Shown: one piece after another, positions 1 to 5,294 of the stretch | Numbering within the stretch: position 1 is the first letter of the stretch | Layout: each line of letters starts with the position of its first letter | Assembly: GCA_943332445.1 (NCBI GenBank) | Contig: CALQPL010000039.1 | Location: 1-7,853, forward strand | Reading direction: 5' to 3' | DNA: 7,853 nucleotides | Origin: Bifidobacterium breve | GTDB lineage: Bacteria; Actinomycetota; Actinomycetes; UBA12327 | Position numbers and translations under genes: made by a program | Notes under the pieces: model-generated | What the model was told of the DNA's origin: nothing | Database searches by the model: none | What the model saw: only the letters and a program-made list of their open reading frames with translations

Positions 1-11
1 TCATCCCTGCC

Positions 12-302
12 CTAGGCCATCGTCAAAAATAAGCGCTGCAGTTGCTGCGCTACGTCATCTGCATTGTTCTTGCCTTCAGTGATGCATTCACGCAATCCGG
101 CGGTAATCAGGCTGAATGCCGCCTTATCAATGGCTTTAGACACTGCGGCTAACTGCATGACAACGTCTTCACAGGAGCGACCCTCGTCCAGCATGCGCAA
201 GATTCCGCCGATTTGTCCTTCAGCACGACGCAACCGCTTGGTCACATCAGCCAGTGCTTCCTCGTCCTGCACTACATGGGCCATCTTCTTCGCGGTAGCC
301 AT
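12..302 (-). CDS. CsoR/RcnR/CstR-family (DUF156) transcriptional repressor, likely persulfide/thiol-sensing type
   Basis: This is a 96-aa all-helical repressor of the DUF156 family, which binds operator DNA as a tetramer and releases it when its cysteines bind metal or are modified by reactive sulfur. The family signature RLRRAEGQIGGILRML (residues 23-38) and the two sensor cysteines C44 and C73 are visible. Their 29-residue spacing equals that of C36 and C65 in M. tuberculosis CsoR. The copper ligand His, four residues before the second Cys, is replaced by Gly69. From family knowledge, loss of this His with both Cys kept is typical of CstR-like persulfide sensors rather than Cu(I) sensors, but the true inducer is not proven. 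The ATG at 302 is preferred because it shares its A with the TAA stop of the upstream small gene (TAATG), implying translational coupling. A TTG start at 395 would add residues unlike the family, and an ATG at 284 is possible. A further ATG at 4-2 behind AGGGCAGGG hints that another gene follows off the window edge. Confidence 0.88.
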   Translation of the reverse strand: MATAKKMAHVVQDEEALADVTKRLRRAEGQIGGILRMLDEGRSCEDVVMQLAAVSKAIDKAAFSLITAGLRECITEGKNNADDVAQQLQRLFLTMA

Positions 303-496
303 TAGTTGCGCCCCGGCGATACCCACGAGCCCAAGCGCCGCCAACCACTCGTCCCCGAGTCCTTCGATGCTGGCGCATCGGTTGCGCAGGTACAACGCTG
401 GCTCTTGGGAACACCAGCGAAAACTTGATCAAGATGCTGACCACATCCGCTATAGGTGACTTTGCTGCACTTACGACAATTCACTTTCCTACACAT
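302..496 (-). CDS. Small Cys-rich conserved hypothetical protein
   Basis: This 64-aa protein has its Cys and His residues packed in the first 37 positions: C2, C7, C10, C18, H21, C35 and C37, in the pattern CxxC...GCGxH...VPKSQRCxC. I recognise this pattern from small uncharacterised actinobacterial and proteobacterial proteins, but I know no assigned function. Zinc or iron binding, or a role as a reactive thiol or persulfide carrier, are inferences. The Ser/Gly/Trp-rich tail (residues 38-64) shows no motif. The ATG at 496 is chosen because AAAGGG (510-505) sits 8 nt upstream. A GTG at 505 would overlap that ribosome-binding site. The gene is first in a minus-strand operon: its TAA overlaps the ATG of the repressor gene by one base, and its promoter region contains the palindromic operator at 541-556. 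It is therefore probably autoregulated together with the repressor. Confidence 0.75.
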   Translation of the reverse strand: MCRKVNCRKCSKVTYSGCGQHLDQVFAGVPKSQRCTCATDAPASKDSGTSGWRRLGSWVSPGRN

Positions 497-537
497 GAAG
501 AACACCCTTTGCGTGAGCTGCTTAATGGACCCACCTT

Positions 538-566
538 AACATACCCCTAGGGGTATACGCAGTAGA
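538..566 (-). promoter_or_regulatory. Possible promoter of the Cys-rich protein/repressor operon
   Basis: Read on the minus strand, TATGTT (543-538) is a reasonable -10 box. A poor -35 match, TCTACT (566-561), lies 17 nt upstream. The operator fills the spacer and touches the -10 box, as expected for simple repression. The -35 match is weak, so this is tentative. Confidence 0.35.
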
Positions 567-568
567 CT
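540..568 (+). promoter_or_regulatory. Possible promoter of the methyltransferase gene
   Basis: TAGACT (563-568) fits the actinobacterial -10 pattern TANNNT and would start transcription near 575, just ahead of the ribosome-binding site AAGGAG at 583-588. The -35 position, around 540-545, is poor and overlaps the operator. Repression by the CsoR-like protein would follow if this is the true promoter. Confidence 0.3.
541..556. promoter_or_regulatory. CsoR-type operator palindrome
   Basis: ATACCCCTAGGGGTAT is a perfect 16-bp palindrome in the divergent region between the small Cys-rich gene (start 496, minus) and the methyltransferase gene (start 593, plus). CsoR/CstR-family operators are typically TACCCC-N-GGGGTA palindromes, so the site matches the repressor encoded at 12-302. 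It lies 44 nt from the minus-strand start codon and 36 nt from the plus-strand one, so a single bound tetramer could control both directions. Confidence 0.8.
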
Positions 569-592
569 CAAAATCCACCACTAAGGAGCCCG

Positions 593-1372
593 ATGACTAC
601 TGCGATACAGCAATGGACGGCTGGCCTGGCCCAGTGGGGAATCCCGGACAACATCATCAAACAAGCTCCGCAGTCCCCATGGATTCATCCACCGGCGCTG
701 TTTGAAATTCCCGAGGAGATTGAGGATTCGCCGTCCCACCAGCGAGCACGCGAGGCATTGAGCGAGAACGGGTCGCTTATCGATGTGGGATGTGGTGGGG
801 GCATGGCCACGTTTGCGATCGCACCTCCGGCAGCACGAGTCACCGGGATAGATCACCAGTCATCGATGCTCAACCTGTATGCGCGCGAGGCTGAGCAACG
901 TGGCTTGACGCACACCGAAATCCTTGGGGATTGGCCCGATGTCGCGCACCAGGTCGAACGATCCGATGTCGTGGTGTGCCACAACGTCGCCTACAACATT
1001 TCCGATATTGTGCCGTTCATCCAAGCCCTCAATGACCACGCGCTTGAACGAGTAGTCATAGAAATTCCCATGGAACATCCACTGGCTCCAATGCGGGGCT
1101 TGTGGAAACACTTTTGGGATCTTGAGCGACCAGCCGGACCTACCGCGCAAACTTTGTTCGACGTCATCAGCGAATCCGGAGTCCCAGCACACAGCGAACA
1201 ACGGGAAGCGCCAGCCCGCGAACCAGTGGACTTTGATCAACACGTGGAATTCACCAGCGTTCGGCTGTGTCTAGGCCCGGAGCGTCGTCACGAAGTTGCT
1301 GAGTTCCTACGAGCACATCCAGCCTCACCCTCGCGAACCGTCGTCACCATCTGGTGGGACGCAACGTCCTAG
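593..1372 (+). CDS. Class I SAM-dependent methyltransferase
   Basis: This is a 259-aa cytoplasmic protein with a Rossmann-type methyltransferase core. The SAM-binding loop is LIDVGCGGG (residues 62-70), and the acidic residue expected to contact the SAM ribose is D87 in VTGIDHQ. A later strand contains DVVVCHNVAYN, in the place of motif IV. The N-terminal region, about 60 residues with the run PQSPWIHPPALF, recalls an actinobacterial group of uncharacterised methyltransferases, and I cannot name the substrate. The start is ATG at 593 with AAGGAG at 583-588. The gene is divergent from the Cys-rich protein/repressor pair and shares the palindromic operator region, so it may belong to the same regulon. 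If so, a thiol or reactive-sulfur related substrate would be a guess worth holding only loosely. The gene ends 45 nt before the tRNA terminator hairpin and is not obviously followed by a plus-strand terminator. Confidence 0.85.
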   Translation: MTTAIQQWTAGLAQWGIPDNIIKQAPQSPWIHPPALFEIPEEIEDSPSHQRAREALSENGSLIDVGCGGGMATFAIAPPAARVTGIDHQSSMLNLYAREAEQRGLTHTEILGDWPDVAHQVERSDVVVCHNVAYNISDIVPFIQALNDHALERVVIEIPMEHPLAPMRGLWKHFWDLERPAGPTAQTLFDVISESGVPAHSEQREAPAREPVDFDQHVEFTSVRLCLGPERRHEVAEFLRAHPASPSRTVVTIWWDATS

Positions 1373-1417
1373 GGCAAGGCTGGGCAAGCCAAGCCGAGTA
1401 AGCAGGGCCGGGCAAGC

Positions 1418-1447
1418 AAAAGGGGCCGTCACGTATGACGACCCCTT
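1418..1447 (-). terminator. Rho-independent terminator of tRNA-Tyr
   Basis: On the minus strand, AAGGGG-T-CGTCA pairs with TGACG-G-CCCCTT. This gives a 12-bp stem including one U-G wobble, with a four-base loop (1435-1432). Four U residues (1421-1418, the first two in the stem) follow. It lies just past the tRNA 3' end. On the plus strand no T tract follows, so termination of the methyltransferase transcript here is less likely. Confidence 0.7.
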
Positions 1448-1451
1448 GCGG

Positions 1452-1533
1452 TGGCAGGTGTTGGGTTCGAACCAACGTAGGCTGAGCCGGCGGATTTACA
1501 GTCCGCTCCCTTTGGCCACTCGGGCAACCTGCC
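1452..1533 (-). tRNA. tRNA-Tyr (anticodon GTA)
   Basis: This is an 82-nt class II tRNA with a complete cloverleaf. The acceptor stem is GGCAGGT/ACCTGCC. The D arm is closed by CCC/GGG. The anticodon stem GCGGA/TCCGC has loop CTGTAAA and anticodon GTA (plus-strand bases 1497-1499). A long variable arm of about 13 nt (GGC-TCA-GCC core) is typical of bacterial tRNA-Tyr. The T arm is GTTGG-TTCGAAC-CCAAC. The discriminator base is A (1452), and the next bases are CCG, so CCA is not encoded. A terminator follows directly. Confidence 0.95.
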
Positions 1534-1556
1534 GGTGTCGCCGAAGCGACTGCCAA

Positions 1557-1562
1557 ACAATA
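1557..1562 (-). promoter_or_regulatory. Possible -10 box of tRNA-Tyr
   Basis: TATTGT read on the minus strand lies 23 nt before the tRNA 5' end, a suitable distance for a short 5' leader. I see no convincing -35 box (the 17-nt position reads TCAATC), so the call rests on the -10 match and position only. Confidence 0.3.
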
Positions 1563-1669
1563 GCGCAGGCATAACGGCCGATTGACCCGTCCTCACACCT
1601 GAGCCGCTACCCGTGCGCCACACTGTTGCCACTACCGCACTTCGCCTGCTGGAAACCAAGGAGCAAGAC

Positions 1670-2158
1670 ATGGCTGACTCATCCTTCGACATTGTGAGCA
1701 AAATCGACCGCCAGGAAGTGGCAAACGCCATGAACCAAGCTGGCAAAGAGATCAGTCAGCGCTACGACTTCAAGGGCGTGGATGCCTCCATCGAAAACTC
1801 TGGCGAGAACATTGAAATCCGCGCCAACTCTGAAGAGCGCGCGCTCGCAGTTCTTGATGTCTTCAAGGAAAAGCTCATCAAGCGCCAGTTGTCACTGAAG
1901 ATTCTCGATGCCGGTGACCCACAGGCCTCGGGCAAAGAATTCAAAATTCTGATCAAACTCAAAGAAGGCATCACCCAGGAACAAGCTAAGAAAATCGCCA
2001 AGCTCATCCGCGACGAAGGTCCCAAAGCCGTGAAGACCCAAGTCCAAGGTGAGGAACTGCGAGTCACGAGCAAGTCCCGCGACGACTTGCAGGAAGTACA
2101 AGCCTTGGTCAAGGGTGCTGATCTCGATTTCGCTACGCAGTTTGTGAACTACCGCTAA
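1670..2158 (+). CDS. yajQ: YajQ family cyclic-di-GMP/nucleotide-binding protein
   Basis: This 162-aa cytoplasmic protein matches the usual YajQ (DUF520) length of about 163 aa. It opens with the family hallmark SFDIVSKIDRQEVANAMNQA and has YDFKGVDASI shortly after (residues 32-41). It ends with DFATQFVNYR, also typical. The fold is known from the family to be two tandem RNA-recognition-like alpha/beta domains. Family members have been reported to bind nucleotides, tRNA or cyclic-di-GMP, and which applies here cannot be read from the sequence. The start is ATG at 1670 because AAGGAG (1658-1663) lies 6 nt upstream. A GTG at 1613 would add residues absent from the family. It lies divergent from tRNA-Tyr with a 136-nt gap. 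Its TAA stop overlaps the stop codon of the convergent membrane protein gene, so no terminator fits between them. Confidence 0.95.
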   Translation: MADSSFDIVSKIDRQEVANAMNQAGKEISQRYDFKGVDASIENSGENIEIRANSEERALAVLDVFKEKLIKRQLSLKILDAGDPQASGKEFKILIKLKEGITQEQAKKIAKLIRDEGPKAVKTQVQGEELRVTSKSRDDLQEVQALVKGADLDFATQFVNYR

Positions 2159-3042
2159 GCCAACGTCAAGGTCAACAACAGTTGCGGGTTAGTTACCGAA
2201 TGGGGTGCGTCAACACCGACAATTCCCCCGACCGAATAAATCCCGCCCGTTGATTGGCTGGCCAGCCCCTGTTTCTGATCCTTTTCACACAGCACCACCG
2301 TGCCAACAGCACGTTTGGCTGGTCCGGCCAGGTGGCCCGGTGCTGACATCCAGGCCTCATAGCCCTTGAGCAACACCGCTCCCTTTTCGTCGTAATCAAA
2401 TCCTTCGGCGGCCGTGGCTTCTTCACAAGCAGGAGCGATCGTGATGGCAGCGTCCGCGGGCCATACCCGTTTGGGATCTAGCGGCGACACATTGGCAGTC
2501 AGCGTCCAGCCAAGCGAACCGCTTCGAGCATCGGTAACCGTCAAGAGATTGATCCGGCTAGCCCAGTGAGTGTGGTCTGGCTCCTTAACAGCCTTAATCA
2601 CGGCCATCGTGGTGGCGTCCGGATTCTTACCCAAGGGATAGGTCCGCAGAGTCAAACCACCAGCGACTACGGCCAGCCGAACTTCTTGATTGCTGCCACC
2701 CTCACCATTGAGAAAAAGTTCCTCATCCGGTTGAACAACCCGCGGTGGAGTGGGCAACAAAATCTCAGCGTCGGTATGAACGTTAAATGACAGCAGGAGT
2801 AACACGGCTGCGAGCAAGAGGTTGCCAGCGAGGCCGGTGCCCGCTTCCAGGCGAACCATGGACGAATGCGATCGATACGCAAATTCAAGAAAGTGCGTAG
2901 TCAGAGCGGCTGCGAGCCCAAGGGCTAAGCCCCGTCTCCCAGCGACGAGGAAGCCGCCCAAAATCATCAGGTCGCTCAGGGCTACTACCAACAAAACGGA
3001 CGTGACTCGATGTTGGTGGATCCGTGGCTCCGTGCTGGTCAC
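2155..3042 (-). CDS. Unrecognised membrane protein with three N-terminal helices and an extracytoplasmic C-terminal domain
   Basis: I do not recognise the family. The 295-aa product has three predicted membrane helices (about residues 15-35, 37-57 and 70-88). A mostly polar domain of about 205 residues follows, starting near LPTPPRVVQPDEELFLN. This domain contains two cysteines (in PACEEAT and VLCEKD) that could form a disulfide. An odd number of helices with a cytoplasmic N-terminus would place this domain outside the membrane; this is inference. Residues 12-49 align without gaps to residues 5-42 of the HtpX encoded just upstream, with 16 identities by hand count, including VALS and GL..GL...AL.T. 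This suggests a shared two-helix hairpin. The start is GTG at 3042: an in-frame TGA lies 9 nt upstream, and GAGGG precedes it closely. The gene is 66 nt behind htpX with no terminator seen, so it is probably co-transcribed. Its stop overlaps the convergent yajQ stop. Confidence 0.75.
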   Translation of the reverse strand: MTSTEPRIHQHRVTSVLLVVALSDLMILGGFLVAGRRGLALGLAAALTTHFLEFAYRSHSSMVRLEAGTGLAGNLLLAAVLLLLSFNVHTDAEILLPTPPRVVQPDEELFLNGEGGSNQEVRLAVVAGGLTLRTYPLGKNPDATTMAVIKAVKEPDHTHWASRINLLTVTDARSGSLGWTLTANVSPLDPKRVWPADAAITIAPACEEATAAEGFDYDEKGAVLLKGYEAWMSAPGHLAGPAKRAVGTVVLCEKDQKQGLASQSTGGIYSVGGIVGVDAPHSVTNPQLLLTLTLA

Positions 3043-3108
3043 GATCCCTCAACTCCCTTACGTCCACCTACTGTTCCCCGCTTCTCCCCCCATCACTAGA
3101 GCACAAGG

Positions 3109-3954
3109 TCAGCGGGCCATGGCCTCTAAACGGGCAATTCGCTCCTCCATCGGCGGGTGAGTGGAAAAAAGTCGAGTCATTCCGGCTGCATTAAAGGGAT
3201 TGGCAATCATCAAAGCTGACGTGGTTTGCACCGCGGGTTCCGGCGTGAGAGGGGCGTCAGCTGTGCCCTGTTCTAGTTTGCGCAAAGCACTCGCCAGGGC
3301 GAGTGGATCCTGGGTTAACACAGCCCCCGATTCATCAGCGTCATACTCGCGCGAGCGACTGATCGCCAGCTGCACAATCGTTGCAGCAATCGGACCCAAG
3401 ATCAAAATAATCAATCCAGCAAAAGGATTGCGATCACGATCGTCGTTTCCACCCATGGGAATTAACCAAGAAAACTGCACTAAAAACATAATGACGCTCG
3501 CGATCGTGGCCGCTACTGAAGCGATCAAGATGTCGCGGTTATACACATGGCTGAGTTCATGACCGAGAACTCCGCGTAACTCTCGTTCGTCCAGCAGCTG
3601 CATGATGCCCTCGGTACAGCACACCGCCGCGTTCTGCGGATTTCGACCAGTAGCAAACGCATTAGGGGATTGGGTCGGTGACATGTAGAGCCGAGGCATG
3701 GGCTGTCCGGCTTGCATCGAAAGTTCGCGCACGATGCGATACATCGCTGGTTGATCATTTTCCGTTACCGCATAAGCCCGCATCGACTTCAGGGCGAGCT
3801 TGTCGCTATTGAAGTAGGCGTAACCATTCGTGCCTAGAGCGATGAGTAACCCAATGAACAACCCGGTGGTACCGCCGAGCACCGATCCGATCACGAGAAG
3901 GAGTCCGCTGAGGGCAACCAGCAAGATCGCAGTTTTCAATCGGTTGTAATGCAT
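3109..3954 (-). CDS. htpX: HtpX family membrane zinc metalloprotease (M48B)
   Basis: This 281-aa inner-membrane protease degrades misfolded membrane proteins, and its length is normal for the family. Two N-terminal helices (about residues 8-27 and 30-48) precede the catalytic domain. The family run SPNAFATGRNP is at residues 96-106. The zinc site HELSH is at 132-136, with E133 as the general base. Two further hydrophobic segments follow (about 142-167 and 177-198). SREYDADESGA contains the third zinc ligand E203. The C-terminal STHPPMEERIARL is the usual HtpX ending. All catalytic residues are intact. The ATG at 3954 has AGGTGA upstream at good spacing. Only 35 nt separate it from the nuoI-like gene, with no hairpin between, so it probably belongs to the same minus-strand operon as the redox genes. 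The unrecognised membrane protein follows it. Confidence 0.95.
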   Translation of the reverse strand: MHYNRLKTAILLVALSGLLLVIGSVLGGTTGLFIGLLIALGTNGYAYFNSDKLALKSMRAYAVTENDQPAMYRIVRELSMQAGQPMPRLYMSPTQSPNAFATGRNPQNAAVCCTEGIMQLLDERELRGVLGHELSHVYNRDILIASVAATIASVIMFLVQFSWLIPMGGNDDRDRNPFAGLIILILGPIAATIVQLAISRSREYDADESGAVLTQDPLALASALRKLEQGTADAPLTPEPAVQTTSALMIANPFNAAGMTRLFSTHPPMEERIARLEAMAR

Positions 3955-3989
3955 GTCAGTTCACCTCGTTTCGCCCAAGTACAGCGATA

Positions 3990-4328
3990 TCAATCATCTG
4001 ACGAGTTCCACCCGGCAGCAAGTTGATCCATCTCGTGCACCAGGGAACTACTTCCCGTCGCAGCACTAGCGGTGGATTGGCCTATCCAAGCCAAGGCATC
4101 AAACGGGCACACATCAATACAGATCCCGCAATACATACACAGCCCAAAATCAATAGCGAAGCGATCGAGGTGTTGCACAGTGACCGGTCGGGCACCGCCC
4201 GTTTCTTGCACGACTGGATGCGACTCGATGTGTATGCACTTGTCGGGGCATTCCTTCACACACAACATGCACGAGGTGCAATCAGGCGGGTTGAGGGCGA
4301 TGGATCCACGCCGGGGCTGGCTATTCAT
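3990..4328 (-). CDS. NuoI-like 2x[4Fe-4S] ferredoxin subunit
   Basis: This 112-aa iron-sulfur protein is related to the complex I subunit NuoI. Two CxxCxxCxxxCP motifs are complete: C17, C20, C23, C27 and C64, C67, C70, C74. They should bind two [4Fe-4S] clusters. The run FAIDFGLCMYCGICIDVCPFDAL (residues 57-79) is very close to NuoI proteins of actinobacteria and argues against a general ferredoxin. The protein is shorter than standard NuoI: N-terminal and C-terminal extensions are reduced, and the polar tail (82-112) shows no motif. It could carry electrons between KorAB and the NuoB/C-like proteins, or act as a ferredoxin-like acceptor for KorAB. Both are inferences. The ATG at 4328 shares its A with the TGA of the nuoC-like gene (TGATG), indicating translational coupling; a TTG at 4331 is less likely. 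htpX follows 35 nt downstream. Confidence 0.9.
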   Translation of the reverse strand: MNSQPRRGSIALNPPDCTSCMLCVKECPDKCIHIESHPVVQETGGARPVTVQHLDRFAIDFGLCMYCGICIDVCPFDALAWIGQSTASAATGSSSLVHEMDQLAAGWNSSDD

Positions 4329-4759
4329 CAACGGGCCTTGGGCTCTGCGATAAGGGAAAAGGACTTCAGGAGCGGGTGTTCGGGGCCATCATTGGCCAGC
4401 AGCAAGTGCTCGGCCGGCCCAGAAGACAGCGCAACACCAAACATTTCCGCCAATTCACGCTCATGCCAGGCCGCACCAGGGAAAGTATCGACAACCGAGC
4501 CCACTACCTGACCACTGCTCACTCGAGCACGCACAGCAATGGTTCGTGCGTTCGCATCACTTAGCAACGCGACCACCTCGCACTCCCCCTCGCCACGATC
4601 AACGCCGGTAATGAATTCAAGGCGCACGAAGTTGTGCTCAGTCTTTAATGTCTTCAACGCGTCGAACCAGCGCGAAACGTCAATGTCGTACAACTCAAGG
4701 TCGACTGTGTCACTCGCAGCGACGGCATCAAAGGAAGCAACCCATGCGTTCATCGTCAT
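4328..4759 (-). CDS. NuoC-like (complex I 30 kDa) subunit
   Basis: The 143-aa protein carries the signature of the 30-kDa complex I subunit: FPGAAWHERELAEMFGV (residues 93-109), followed by EHPLLKSFSL (127-136), equivalent to the usual HPLRKxFPL. The middle strand region FVRLEFITGVDRG (44-56) also fits NuoC. It is on the short side, as free-standing NuoC proteins often approach 200 aa. It binds no cofactor. In complex I it packs against NuoB, NuoD and NuoI in the peripheral arm, so the presence of B and I beside it makes a small soluble subcomplex plausible. No NuoD gene follows, unlike the standard B-C-D order. The ATG at 4759 overlaps the nuoB-like stop by four bases (ATGA), so the genes are coupled. 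An ATG at 4753 is an alternative start. Confidence 0.87.
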   Translation of the reverse strand: MTMNAWVASFDAVAASDTVDLELYDIDVSRWFDALKTLKTEHNFVRLEFITGVDRGEGECEVVALLSDANARTIAVRARVSSGQVVGSVVDTFPGAAWHERELAEMFGVALSSGPAEHLLLANDGPEHPLLKSFSLIAEPKAR

Positions 4760-5193
4760 GCGCGAACGTCCAACAACAAAGTGCGCAATCCGTCAATCAA
4801 TGCTTCAGGACTCGGTGGACACCCGGGTACATACACGTCTACCGGAACGAGGCGATCGACTCCGTCCACCACGGCATAGGAATCCCAGTACGGCCCACCC
4901 GTCGCCGCGCAGGCCCCAAAGGACATTACTCGCGCTCCCGGGCCCATGCGTTGATACAAAGCAACGACGTACGGTGCTAAGGCGGTAGTAACAGTTCCCG
5001 ACACGACTAAGACGTTCGCACTGTCACTGGTGGCAAACGCATCAAGGTCTATCGACGTCTGAGCTTGCAATTGGCCGACCAGAGTCGTCGCGGCCGCATA
5101 CTCCACCCCGCAGCAGGCCAAGCCCGCTTCCACGGCCCACAGCTGAACTGGTTGCCCATCAACCACAACAGCAACAGGGGTTGTGTCCTGCAT
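4756..5193 (-). CDS. NuoB-like (complex I PSST / hydrogenase small subunit) protein
   Basis: This 145-aa protein belongs to the family that carries the N2 [4Fe-4S] cluster of complex I and the proximal cluster of [NiFe] hydrogenases. All four cluster ligands are present: the adjacent pair C27-C28 in GLACCGVEY, C95 in SFGACAATGG, and C125 in VYVPGCPPSPEAL. The run SYAVVDGVDRLVPVDVYVPG (residues 105-124) is highly characteristic. In complex I the N2 cluster hands electrons to quinone at the NuoB-NuoD interface, but no NuoD is encoded here, so its acceptor is unknown. The ATG at 5193 is preferred to a GTG at 5196 because AAAGGAG lies 8 nt before it. It is the first gene of the minus-strand run nuoB-nuoC-nuoI-htpX-membrane protein and is divergent from korA across about 100 bases. 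Confidence 0.9.
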   Translation of the reverse strand: MQDTTPVAVVVDGQPVQLWAVEAGLACCGVEYAAATTLVGQLQAQTSIDLDAFATSDSANVLVVSGTVTTALAPYVVALYQRMGPGARVMSFGACAATGGPYWDSYAVVDGVDRLVPVDVYVPGCPPSPEALIDGLRTLLLDVRA

Positions 5194-5229
5194 CACAGTG
5201 GCTCCTTTCGATGGCTTCCTCGGTCAGCA

Positions 5230-5257
5230 GTCCTAACTTACGCTCCGGTAGGGTCAA
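5230..5257 (-). promoter_or_regulatory. Possible promoter of the nuoB-like operon
   Basis: On the minus strand TTGACC (5257-5252) matches the -35 consensus well. TAGGAC (5235-5230) lies 16 nt downstream as a -10 candidate. Transcription would begin near 5223, leaving a leader of about 30 nt before the ATG at 5193. For korA on the plus strand, the overlapping TAGGGT (5249-5254) is a possible -10 without a clear -35. If both are used, the two promoters would interfere. Confidence 0.35.
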
Positions 5258-5294
5258 AGCGGTTCAAATCGACACTTAAGACAAGGACGGCTCA

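Noticed and set aside
303..395. Extended repressor start at TTG 395
   Set aside because: The added residues are unlike the DUF156 family and overlap the Cys-rich gene in another frame. The coupled ATG at 302 is better supported.
64..459. 131-aa plus-strand open frame across the repressor and Cys-rich genes
   Set aside because: It is antisense to two supported genes, with a composition typical of a shadow frame.
860..1243. 127-aa open frame on the minus strand inside the methyltransferase gene
   Set aside because: It is antisense to an intact methyltransferase with clear motifs. No family resemblance or start signal was seen.
1613..1669. Longer yajQ from GTG 1613
   Set aside because: The family starts at MADSSFDIV, and AAGGAG stands 6 nt before the ATG at 1670.
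1296..1746. Open frames over the tRNA region on both strands (for example one reading GCPSGQRERTVNPP)
   Set aside because: These are translations across the tRNA-Tyr gene. That residue pattern is a familiar false protein from tRNA sequence, and there are no ribosome-binding sites.
5252..5268. Near-repeat GGTCAAA and GGTTCAAA upstream of korA as a possible regulator site
   Set aside because: It is too short and imperfect, matches no operator I recognise, and overlaps a plausible -35 box that explains part of it.
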